Source of the DNA: Bacteroidales bacterium
Lineage (GTDB): Bacteria > Bacteroidota > Bacteroidia > Bacteroidales > Azobacteroidaceae
DNA: 26,625 nt
Direction of reading: 5' to 3'
NCBI GenBank assembly: GCA_020860885.1
Contig: JAJBTS010000148.1
Span: forward strand, 1-26,625
In this document: positions 15,424 to 24,016 of the stretch, one piece after another
Position numbering within the stretch: the first letter of the stretch is position 1
Layout of the letters: each line of letters begins with the position of its first letter
The notes under the pieces: generated by a model
The model's database searches: none
Told to the model about the DNA's origin: nothing
The model's input: only the letters and a program-made list of their open reading frames with translations
Position numbers and translations under genes: made by a program

Positions 15424-17049
15424 TTAATTTTGTACAGGCACTAATTTCAGATAATCGATACTCATTCTATTAACAAACTCTCTTAATTCCCCAGCCGAAC
15501 CAATAGTCGTTTCAACTCTTAGTTTAAGAGAATAATTACCACTCTCTTCGTTAATGAAAGCATATGGGAATTTGAATTTTTCACAAACTAACATTTCTGT
15601 AATTTCCTGTTCGCTTACTATATTGTTTTCCGGTGTAATTTGCGCTTGACTAGCAGCAACAACCTCTCCTCCACTTTTAATGGGTTGCCATCTTCCGGTA
15701 GTTCTGTCTAATTGATAGAAAGTAAACACAACTTTTGTTTTTCTTGGAGCTCTGGCAAAATCAGCATTTCTAACATCCGGCACAAAAACACAATATACAT
15801 CGTATTCGGCAGATAAGTTATTTGGGAAGTAGAACTCATTATAAGTTGTTACGATTGTTTGTACCGAATTATTTAAGAAGTACGAGCCACCGGAAAGATC
15901 ACCTACCTGGTCGGAAACTACTTCAAGTCTACCTGCCACAGATGTAGGAGGATCGTCTCTGGTTAATGTATTTTCTGCTTCAATCTTAATCGTTTTATAC
16001 CAGGATTCCGTCGATATGAAATTCAAATGATCGGCGATATATATCCAACCGTTACTTGCCTGTTCCCTTGTGGTATTTGCAAATAATTCCGCAGGATTTG
16101 TAAATATACCTAAACGGGTAGATTCTACAGTTTCAGCATTTGTATTGACTTCACCACGGAAAACCAAATCCTCTACCAATGCATATTTTGTATAATACTG
16201 CTGAACAGAATCAGCATTCTCAGCATTGCTGTTAAAATAGGGGAAAATTTTATCATAAGCTTCTATCCATGCTGCATTTGTCGGCAACAACATACTGTAA
16301 AGACTATCTTCCCTATTTATAGGATAAAATCCTCCATCAAAATAAGAAGTAGGATCTTCTCTAAGCGTACGGCTGTTCCTTGCATAAGGATATCCTTCCC
16401 AGAAAGGATTTCTTTCAACAAAAACAGAGTCGTAGATTGCTATTCCTTCTTCATTATAATCAATAATAGTTGAAGCCGATTGATTGAAGTCCATTATTGT
16501 TTGCGAATGCAAATAAGTACGGATAGAATCAAACCCCGGATCTTCCATTTTTTCCCAAAGGTTAGGTTGGTAGTTCAACTGTTCTTCAATAACATGTAAG
16601 ATACCATTTTTGGCAACTATATTTACAGAATCAAGAGCTACCCCACCAAATGTATAAGAACCATTCGCACCAATAAATCTCATTAATTTGGCATTCTGCA
16701 TAAGAACAGTGTCAGCGATAGCTCCATCGGCATTATACAGATAACGCGCAATATGGTTTGTCACAAATTTCAAAGAATCATCCTTTGTTTCAAAAGTAAC
16801 CCCTTCCAGATACCTGTTTTTAGGAGCCCAAACAGTGAAACTTTCATTACTATCGAGAATTTTATCGTAACCGACCCCTTCCAGTATTTTAGCAAAAGAA
16901 CTCAATTCACTAATTTCATTTATTTTAGTCATCAGACTTTTATCCGAAACGATAGATCCATCCGGGTCATAGTGATCATCATCTTTACATGAGTATGTAA
17001 AGATCAATGAGCAGAGTAAACCAATTATATATATATTTTTCATTTTCAT
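15424..17049 (-). CDS. Fasciclin (FAS1) domain lipoprotein with C-terminal beta-sandwich-like region
   Basis: 541 aa. The signal peptide ends in a lipobox with Cys21 followed by KDDDHYD, an acidic surface-export signal. FAS1 repeat 1 spans about 35-159, with the H1 box FTVWAPKNRYL (71-81) and H2 box NGILHVIEEQL (148-158). A divergent FAS1 repeat 2 spans about 163-345 (YSMLLPTNAAW 251-261; NGWIYIADHLNF 333-344). Residues about 350-541 are predicted beta-rich and begin 'TIKIEAENTL' and end 'MSIDYLKLVPV', a pattern like galactose-binding or CBM6/35-type sandwiches; this is a guess from pattern. FAS1 domains mediate protein or glycan adhesion in known families. It lies 22 nt before the SusC gene, in the position where surface glycan-binding proteins often occur in utilisation loci. 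Confidence 0.8.
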   Translation of the reverse strand: MKMKNIYIIGLLCSLIFTYSCKDDDHYDPDGSIVSDKSLMTKINEISELSSFAKILEGVGYDKILDSNESFTVWAPKNRYLEGVTFETKDDSLKFVTNHIARYLYNADGAIADTVLMQNAKLMRFIGANGSYTFGGVALDSVNIVAKNGILHVIEEQLNYQPNLWEKMEDPGFDSIRTYLHSQTIMDFNQSASTIIDYNEEGIAIYDSVFVERNPFWEGYPYARNSRTLREDPTSYFDGGFYPINREDSLYSMLLPTNAAWIEAYDKIFPYFNSNAENADSVQQYYTKYALVEDLVFRGEVNTNAETVESTRLGIFTNPAELFANTTREQASNGWIYIADHLNFISTESWYKTIKIEAENTLTRDDPPTSVAGRLEVVSDQVGDLSGGSYFLNNSVQTIVTTYNEFYFPNNLSAEYDVYCVFVPDVRNADFARAPRKTKVVFTFYQLDRTTGRWQPIKSGGEVVAASQAQITPENNIVSEQEITEMLVCEKFKFPYAFINEESGNYSLKLRVETTIGSAGELREFVNRMSIDYLKLVPVQN

Positions 17050-17071
17050 ACTTTATAACTTTATTTATTCG

Positions 17072-18934
17072 TTAATCACGGCCTTCTTGCTCTAAATAAC
17101 TTGAAGGAACAAATTCTACAAAATCTAAATGGAATTCAGAAGTAGTATTATCTTCTACCGATTTAATTCTAAGGATATGAGTACCTGCTGTCTGGAATTC
17201 TTCAGTAGTAACAATTCGTCTCAGAGACTGATTGTTTTGCCTCAAAGGTTGAGAAGAACTTTTCAATAATACCGTAGAAGGACCTTTCATATATCCTCTG
17301 TTACGCATCATTTTATCGTTTTCCACACCGTTATCCTGAGTATCGGCATCAGCGATCCATCCTATATTTGCATGTGTTGCATTGATACGCATATCCAATG
17401 GAATACCGCAAGGCTTACCATCTAAAAACATTTGAGCAACCCCTCTTCTCGGATTGGCCGTATAAGCTATCCGGAACTCCCATCTCCCCGGAGGTAACGG
17501 CGGAGTTTTTAAAGAGAAATCATATTTTTTAGCAAAAAGAAGCTCATCGCCCTGCATATCTCCCCACCCGGAAGACCCGATATACTGGCATTGCGTACCT
17601 TCCGTGTAAATCAAATTCTTCAGGAAATCCTGCGGAATAATATAACCGGTAAAATCTCCACGCAATTTATTGGTAGCAAATTCGGAAAAGAGGCTGGAAG
17701 CGTCCATTCTTAAGCGTTTATTCAGAACATTCGTTTCTACATCTTTATAAGTTAAGAAGTTATTAATTTCCAAAAACATAACATTTGCAACATCTGCAAC
17801 ATTGCCTGTTATTTTAATTTCCGGATCATTATCTTCGGGATACATACTTTTATTAATAATATTTCCTGTCTGAACCTCGATAAGAGAGTTCGGCATCATC
17901 ATTTCAATGTATTCCCTGATTATAGTATTCGGAAGAAAATATCCATCCCAATCAGCCTTAATAAATTCATTTGTATCCATCATTCTATCCATCATATGGT
18001 AGGAAACAAATCTATTTAATGCATTATTACGGTCGGTATAATCTTGTTTTATCCGGCTTTCGTCACTCGGATCCAAAGGAAACAATACATAGTAAATTTC
18101 TTCTGCTTTAGTAATCAGATCCTGCAAATTATTAATTCCGACATTTGCTAATGTACTATTACTTTCCATAAAGACGGTATATCCGTATTTACAAAATGGA
18201 GGTGTTTCCATTAAAGAACGGTTTCCTGAACCCTTTTCATCAATTATTTTACCAACATACTGATAGTTAGGGTTATCAGTCAGATAAAGAGAATCGATCA
18301 ATCCGGTAACTTTCATCGCATCATAGAATATGGAAAAATCTTCCAGAGGAGCCAATACTTCATCAATAACCAAAGTAGGAGCTTCCAATACCTGGTCTAT
18401 GGTATGAATGATTCCATTATGAACTTTATCGTCCCATTTAATAATTTTTGCAGATCCGTTAACCGTAAAGCGGTTACCACCTTCAGTTCCTATTCTTAAG
18501 AATATTTCATTCATATTCGGAGTTGAAATTGATCCGATAGGAAAATTGATTGTTTCTATAGGATCCGCTCCTATTCTACCTGAAATAATATGATTCTGTA
18601 CTATATCTACTATCATAGAATCAGTCAATGTTTCAAAGGTTACCCCTTCTTTTTGATAGTAATTTCTAACAGCTTCATTAGATGGTACAAAGCATGTATA
18701 TACACCGTATGCATTCAGTAGATCGTACATACCCGCAGCTTTAATCAAATTTGTAAATTCGGAATAAAGAGCAGTATCGTTCTCCAGAAAAGTAGCGATT
18801 TGAACCGACTCTACTGTTAGTATAGCATTATCCACATCATCCTGACAGGAATGGAACCCTAAAGAAGCAATTAATACGCTTAGCAGGACTACCTTGCTAA
18901 TGGTATAATTTATTATATTATTCATTTTTTTCAT
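17072..18934 (-). CDS. Fasciclin (FAS1) domain lipoprotein with C-terminal ligand-binding-like region
   Basis: 620 aa. The lipidated residue is probably Cys30 (SLGFHSC, then QDDVD, acidic). FAS1 repeat 1, about 42-185, has YTCFVPSNEAV (79-89) and NGIIHTIDQVL (173-183). A second, longer and weaker repeat about 195-400 has GYTVFMESNSTL (251-262) and VMFLEINNFL (385-394). Residues about 405-612 look like a beta-sandwich: GRWEFRIAYTANPRRGVAQM, a 'FLDGKPCGIPLDM' turn and a final 'THILRIKSVEDN...HLDFVEFVP', similar in shape to carbohydrate-binding modules. The start may be Met1 or Met4 (18925). It lies between a SusD gene (24 nt upstream) and the next FAS1 gene (22 nt downstream), inside the operon. 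No enzyme motif was seen; a surface binding role is inferred. Confidence 0.8.
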   Translation of the reverse strand: MKKMNNIINYTISKVVLLSVLIASLGFHSCQDDVDNAILTVESVQIATFLENDTALYSEFTNLIKAAGMYDLLNAYGVYTCFVPSNEAVRNYYQKEGVTFETLTDSMIVDIVQNHIISGRIGADPIETINFPIGSISTPNMNEIFLRIGTEGGNRFTVNGSAKIIKWDDKVHNGIIHTIDQVLEAPTLVIDEVLAPLEDFSIFYDAMKVTGLIDSLYLTDNPNYQYVGKIIDEKGSGNRSLMETPPFCKYGYTVFMESNSTLANVGINNLQDLITKAEEIYYVLFPLDPSDESRIKQDYTDRNNALNRFVSYHMMDRMMDTNEFIKADWDGYFLPNTIIREYIEMMMPNSLIEVQTGNIINKSMYPEDNDPEIKITGNVADVANVMFLEINNFLTYKDVETNVLNKRLRMDASSLFSEFATNKLRGDFTGYIIPQDFLKNLIYTEGTQCQYIGSSGWGDMQGDELLFAKKYDFSLKTPPLPPGRWEFRIAYTANPRRGVAQMFLDGKPCGIPLDMRINATHANIGWIADADTQDNGVENDKMMRNRGYMKGPSTVLLKSSSQPLRQNNQSLRRIVTTEEFQTAGTHILRIKSVEDNTTSEFHLDFVEFVPSSYLEQEGRD

Positions 18935-18958
18935 TCTCTTTGATTTTTAGGAATATAA

Positions 18959-20692
18959 TTATTCTTCAGAATCATTATTATCGTTATTATCGTTATCATC
19001 GATGCCGGAACCTCCTCCTTCTTGTAAATCATTGATGTAATAAGGATTTTGCACCAACGATGGATTTACAACAAGTTCATCCCTATGAATCGGCATATAA
19101 AAAGCATTTATATCGGATAATTTGCTAATAATAATATCTGAATTAAAAGTATAATTTCTGGAAAGATAATCACTTAGAATAGTTCTTGTAGTTCCTTCCC
19201 TTCTTGCGAAACGAATTAAATCAAACCATCTCTTACCTTCAAACAGGAATTCGCGTTGTCTTTCCAACAGAACCAGTTTCCTCATTTCCTGTTTTGAATT
19301 ATAAGAAGCGAAGGCCAGTCCTTCCTGAACGGTAGGATTTGCACGTTTGTATATTCTGTTCACCAAATCAAAAGCTTCCCTGAGGTTCTCATCTCCCAGT
19401 TCAACCAAAGCTTCCGCTTTCATAAGGATTACATCGGGTAAACGATAGAATATCCAGTTTGCCGGAGTGGTACGTGATGTAAATTCAGGCATTAAGTTTG
19501 CTCCGGTTCCCGAAATTCTTTGTCCGACATATTTAAGAATTCTGGATGGTTCATTCGTATTTTGCGGATCAGAGTAATAAAAGTCCTTTTGTCTTAAATC
19601 TGTTCCGGTAGAATTAAAGACACTCCAGTCATTCAAAGTGGATACATTTAACCATCTTGTTGATTCGGAGCTACCATACAGGTCTTTTACTGCATACCTT
19701 CCATCATTATTCGTTGTAAACTGTAATTCAAAAATACTTTCCGCTGAATTCCCGGATCGGTCATTTATAGTATACATCGGGCTAAATATAAACATATAGC
19801 TGTCAGAAGCTCCGGTTCCGCTGTACCTGTTATTAGAAATCAGATACAATTCGGCTCCTGTAAATGTAGACTGTTGTTCCTGCGAATTGTATTGTTCTTC
19901 CGTAATTTCATTTGCCAATACTTTGTCGCACATTTCAATACATTCTGAGTATCTTCCCAACCACAGATAAATATCTGCGAGAAGAGTCCTTACCGAATTT
20001 TTATTGAATCTTCCTTTTGTATCTGAAGCGTAGAAATTATTATAAATATAATTACCACGTGAAATTAAAGCACTTCTTTCCGCATCCAATAAATCGTCAA
20101 CAAGTAAAGTTAAAATAGAATCGCCATCCATTTTCGGCACATCAAATTTCTGAGTATCGTCAATAAAAGGCTCCGTAACGAAAGGAACGTCTTTATATAT
20201 ACGAACCAGATAGAAATAAACCAGAGCCCTGATGGCTTTAGCTTCCGCTAAATGGATTCCGAGTCTACCATTGGTATAATCCGGGTCTAAGTCCTGTACG
20301 CCGGGAGCATATCTGATAACAGAGTTGCAATAATTAATAACTCTGTAAAAGTCATACCAGGAAGCATACTTATTATCTGTTTGAATAGTAACATTCAAAA
20401 TATCCTCCAAAGAATTATTATCGCCAGGTTCGTTAGGACCTTTTGTTACATTATCTGAACGTACTTCACTTCCAATGATCATGCATTGCATAAAACCTTC
20501 TTTAGTCATAGCTTCGTAGCAAGCTAAAACCATAGATTCAACGTCATCGTTTGTTTGCCAGAAATCTTCCATTACCATTGTATCCAAGGGCTTCGGATCC
20601 AACCAATCCGTACAGGAAGAGAATGTTATTGAGAACAATATCCCTAATAATATAATTTTATTTTTCATAAATCTATTCATTAATTTATCCAT
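18959..20692 (-). CDS. SusD/RagB family surface nutrient-binding lipoprotein (first pair)
   Basis: 577 aa counted from the first ATG. The lipobox TFSSC puts the lipidated Cys at 27, followed by TDWLDPKP, the classic SusD start. SusD helices follow (HLAEAKAIRALVYFYLVRIYKDVPFV), and the RagB signature LLERQREFLFEGKRWFDLIRFARREG is near residues 475-500. The C-terminus is an unusual Gly then Asp/Asn-rich tail (GGGSGIDDNDNN...). Three in-frame ATGs precede the hydrophobic stretch. The third (20668) would give an 18-residue signal peptide and a 26-nt gap to the SusC stop, close to the 18-30-nt gaps typical of this operon, so it may be the true start; the first ATG leaves only 2 nt. It should act as the lid of the SusC encoded just before it. 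Confidence 0.93.
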   Translation of the reverse strand: MDKLMNRFMKNKIILLGILFSITFSSCTDWLDPKPLDTMVMEDFWQTNDDVESMVLACYEAMTKEGFMQCMIIGSEVRSDNVTKGPNEPGDNNSLEDILNVTIQTDNKYASWYDFYRVINYCNSVIRYAPGVQDLDPDYTNGRLGIHLAEAKAIRALVYFYLVRIYKDVPFVTEPFIDDTQKFDVPKMDGDSILTLLVDDLLDAERSALISRGNYIYNNFYASDTKGRFNKNSVRTLLADIYLWLGRYSECIEMCDKVLANEITEEQYNSQEQQSTFTGAELYLISNNRYSGTGASDSYMFIFSPMYTINDRSGNSAESIFELQFTTNNDGRYAVKDLYGSSESTRWLNVSTLNDWSVFNSTGTDLRQKDFYYSDPQNTNEPSRILKYVGQRISGTGANLMPEFTSRTTPANWIFYRLPDVILMKAEALVELGDENLREAFDLVNRIYKRANPTVQEGLAFASYNSKQEMRKLVLLERQREFLFEGKRWFDLIRFARREGTTRTILSDYLSRNYTFNSDIIISKLSDINAFYMPIHRDELVVNPSLVQNPYYINDLQEGGGSGIDDNDNNDNNDSEE

Positions 20693-20694
20693 AA

Positions 20695-23600
20695 TTAAAA
20701 TCCTACAGTAATACCAAGAGTGAAGTCTTTGGTACGGGGAGTAATAGCAGTATCTTCGCTAATTCCCAAACCATTGTAACTAACCTCGGGATCCACACCC
20801 TGATATTTGGTAAAACAGAATAAATTATTTACAGTAAGATAAAAACTTAATTGTCTCATACCATATTTTTTAAGAGAGGCTGAAGGAACCGCATAATTTA
20901 CCTGAATATATTTCAGACGGAAGAAAGAACCGTCTTCTACGTAACGATCACTAGGCAATGAGTTATAACCATAATTATAAAGAGCGCGGGGAATAGGACG
21001 ATCTTCGCCTTCTTTTCTCCATCTCCAGTTTACGGCTATACTTTGATTGTCGAAGTTATACATACTTTCAGCATCCATTCTTGCTTTGTTTATGATCTTG
21101 TTTCCATAACGGAAGTTAGCAAACAATGTAGCAGACAGTTGTTTCCAACGGGCTGTGATACCGATACCCCCATTCAATGTTGGGTTAGAATTACCTAAGT
21201 AAACAATATCCAGTTCGTCAATAGTTCCATCATGATTGATATCTTCATAAATAGCATCTCCTGCCTGGAATTCATAACGGCCATTGTTACCTAAATCATA
21301 AAAGTCGAAATACATAGGTAATGGTTGTCCGTTAGCATCCAGTAACGGTTGATTGTTTGCGTCTCTGGCAATAGGAGCTGTTCCTAACTGATAATTCTTT
21401 GCGCTATATTGGTAAACTCCTTTGTAACGGAAACCGTAAATAGAACCGAAAGATTTATCTTCTTGTAAACGTTGCAGATAAGCTGCCTTATTACCATAAG
21501 TAAAATCTTTATTATAAGAATCCAGGATATCCTGATCCAGAGAAATAATAGTATTAACCGAGTTAGCCAAATTGAATTTGAAATCGAAAGTTACATTTCC
21601 AACCTTAACAAAGCGGTTTGCCTGGAAGTTAACTTCCCAACCATCGTTGTCCATAGTTCCTCCATTTCTGTAAGGCAAGTTATCGTATCCGGTGGAAGTA
21701 GGGATTTTAGTATCTTTATGCAACATATCCTGAGTACGTTGATGGTACAGGTTTACATCTAAAACATACGTATAATCTAATAAAGCAAGGTCAAATCCTA
21801 AGTTATAACCGATTGTTTTCTCCCATTTCAGGTTAGACAAACGAATATTTTCCGGATAAATTACAGGATAATCGTTGTAACTTCCTGAAGCTTTATAACG
21901 GCTGAAATGCAAATAATCACTTGTAGGAGAGTTACCTGTAATACCCCAGCTTGGACGAATGGATAATATATCCAGATAATCTTTAGCAAAATCCATAAAT
22001 GGTTCATCAGAAATATTCCATCTCACAGAAACACCCGGGAAGTTACCGTATTTATTTGACTTACCGAATTTAGTTGAACCGTCACATCTGTAAGTAAGGT
22101 CAAGTATATATTTACTCTTGTATGCGTAGTGCATACGTCCGATCATACCCAAAGAACGAGACTGTCCTATTCCACTCTTTATCTCTTTCAGGTAACCATC
22201 AGCCGTTGGGTCTGTAATGCTGCTGGATGGGAATCCGTAAGATACCACGTTCTGGCTGTTAGAACTACCTGATGTTGTTTGCAAAGAAGCAAAAGCCATG
22301 AAACTATGGTCTTCGTTTTCCATTTTAGGTTGCCATGTAAGACTGTTTTCAGACTGGATACCAAAGTTTTCATTATCAAGATTGGTACTTCTGTTGATAA
22401 ACTCATTATCCCATGGTTGAGCAGAAACTTCTTTCGGTAAGTATTTACGTGTTTTTTCGTTTCTCATTTGGAAAGAAACCCATACATTATATTGTAATGT
22501 AGATTTTTCAGGATCCAGCAGGTCATAACGCAAACGCAATACAGGTTGAACATTGTAAGACTTCAAATTCTGGGTTGCCAGATTTGCCAAAGCTACCGGG
22601 TTCTTGTAATTTTTCTGAGAACCGAGGTCTGCGCTTTCCAACATGTTATAATAAGTATCCAAATCCTGTCCTGTTCTTCTATCCTTATTATAGATTGCCA
22701 GGTTAGGCATCTTTTTATAAGCGATATCCAATATACTATAACCGTTATGGTCGCCCGTATCTGTCCAGTTACGATCGTTATCGGTATAAGTAAACATAAA
22801 TTCCGAAGTAAAACGGATACGGTTAGATACGTAATAATCTAAGTCCATACGAGTGGTAAACCTGTCTAAACCTTGACCAAGGATTGTACCTCTTTCAGTC
22901 ATATAACCACCGGCTACACGGAAATTAGCTTTTTCTCCCCCTCCGGATATTACCAGATAATGGTCGTGAGTATATCCTGTCTGGATTACATTATCTCTCC
23001 AGTCTGTATTATTATTGTAGTAACCGAATTCAGAAAATTCAGGATCATAATTTAACTCCCTTAATGACAAATAATTTCTTGTAGATGAGCTGTTATTATT
23101 CAAATAAGCGTTAAATAAAGCCTGTTTCATCATCATCGTATAGTCGTCACCACTAAGCATTTTCAAGCCTTTGGGTTGTTTCTTACCAGAGAATTTATAG
23201 GTATAATTGATACGCGTCGGACCGCTGACCCCTTTTTTAGTGGTGATCATCAATACCCCGTTAGCACCTCTCGAACCCCATACTGCAGTAGAAGCAGCAT
23301 CTTTCAATACAGTAACTTCCAGGATATCATCCGGGTTAACACTTAACAGGTCTGCAAACTGATCTTCATTAGCAGTCGCTAAGTCGATTCCGCTTTCACT
23401 AAGGTTAATATCTTCACGGGGAATACCGTTCATTACAATCAAAGGTTCTACGTTAGCATTGATAGAAGATGTACCGCGAATACGCATGGAAGCACCTCTA
23501 CCTAAGTCTCCGCTACCTACGATATCCAATCCGGCAATATGTCCCTGAAGAGCATCATCGATAGAAGTAATTTGCATACCTTCCAACTCTTTAGTGCTCA

Positions 23601-24015
23601 TTTTTTGCATAGCAAATGGAACTTCCCTTTCAGGAATCTGGAATGTACCGTCCGAAACCGTTCTTTTTTGTACGATTTCAACTTCCGGTAACACATTGTC
23701 TTCTTTTAAGACAAATGTAATATTACGTTGAGATCCAATATTTACTGTTTCTTGTTTAAATCCAAGATATGTAACTCTTAAACGGTTCTGAGCGCTAAAT
23801 AATTTCAAAGAAAACTCTCCGTTCATATCGGTCAGGGTATGACCCACAACACGATCCGTCCGGTCTATCTCCACCACCTGGGCTAAAATCAATTCTTCTC
23901 CGGTCTCGGAAACAACTTTTCCCCGTATCATATCTCCAGCTCCGGATTGTGCAAATACTGATTGGCAAAAAGTAAGACATCCAATCAGAAGGATATATAT
24001 AAATTTATTCTTCAT
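20695..24015 (-). CDS. SusC/RagA family TonB-dependent outer-membrane transporter (first pair)
   Basis: 1106 aa. The signal peptide ends VFAQ (residue 23). A carboxypeptidase-regulatory-like domain spans about 29-105 (IRGKVVSETGEELILAQVV; TDMNGEFSLKL). The plug, about 130-262, has MRIRGTSSINANVEPLIVMNG and TVLKDAASTAVWGSRGANGVLMITTKKG. The barrel contains EDINHDGTIDELD, the usual SusC loop, and ends in TLGITVGF with a terminal aromatic residue. As in the other SusC, no STN domain is present. The TonB-box region reads VLPEVEIVQKRTV (108-120) and lacks the usual VVVGYGTQ. The gene starts 1 nt after the four-repeat FAS1 gene, so translation is probably coupled. It is clearly a different paralogue from the SusC at 12150, not a recent duplicate. 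Confidence 0.95.
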   Translation of the reverse strand: MKNKFIYILLIGCLTFCQSVFAQSGAGDMIRGKVVSETGEELILAQVVEIDRTDRVVGHTLTDMNGEFSLKLFSAQNRLRVTYLGFKQETVNIGSQRNITFVLKEDNVLPEVEIVQKRTVSDGTFQIPEREVPFAMQKMSTKELEGMQITSIDDALQGHIAGLDIVGSGDLGRGASMRIRGTSSINANVEPLIVMNGIPREDINLSESGIDLATANEDQFADLLSVNPDDILEVTVLKDAASTAVWGSRGANGVLMITTKKGVSGPTRINYTYKFSGKKQPKGLKMLSGDDYTMMMKQALFNAYLNNNSSSTRNYLSLRELNYDPEFSEFGYYNNNTDWRDNVIQTGYTHDHYLVISGGGEKANFRVAGGYMTERGTILGQGLDRFTTRMDLDYYVSNRIRFTSEFMFTYTDNDRNWTDTGDHNGYSILDIAYKKMPNLAIYNKDRRTGQDLDTYYNMLESADLGSQKNYKNPVALANLATQNLKSYNVQPVLRLRYDLLDPEKSTLQYNVWVSFQMRNEKTRKYLPKEVSAQPWDNEFINRSTNLDNENFGIQSENSLTWQPKMENEDHSFMAFASLQTTSGSSNSQNVVSYGFPSSSITDPTADGYLKEIKSGIGQSRSLGMIGRMHYAYKSKYILDLTYRCDGSTKFGKSNKYGNFPGVSVRWNISDEPFMDFAKDYLDILSIRPSWGITGNSPTSDYLHFSRYKASGSYNDYPVIYPENIRLSNLKWEKTIGYNLGFDLALLDYTYVLDVNLYHQRTQDMLHKDTKIPTSTGYDNLPYRNGGTMDNDGWEVNFQANRFVKVGNVTFDFKFNLANSVNTIISLDQDILDSYNKDFTYGNKAAYLQRLQEDKSFGSIYGFRYKGVYQYSAKNYQLGTAPIARDANNQPLLDANGQPLPMYFDFYDLGNNGRYEFQAGDAIYEDINHDGTIDELDIVYLGNSNPTLNGGIGITARWKQLSATLFANFRYGNKIINKARMDAESMYNFDNQSIAVNWRWRKEGEDRPIPRALYNYGYNSLPSDRYVEDGSFFRLKYIQVNYAVPSASLKKYGMRQLSFYLTVNNLFCFTKYQGVDPEVSYNGLGISEDTAITPRTKDFTLGITVGF

Positions 24016-24016
24016 T

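Noticed and set aside
20690..20697. Frameshift or fusion between the first SusC and SusD
   Set aside because: The 2-nt gap comes only from the first of three ATGs; both proteins are full length with intact ends.
12150..24015. Recent tandem duplication of a SusCD pair
   Set aside because: The two SusC proteins differ in signal peptide, TonB-box region and barrel sequence, and the two SusD proteins are also diverged, so they are old paralogues.
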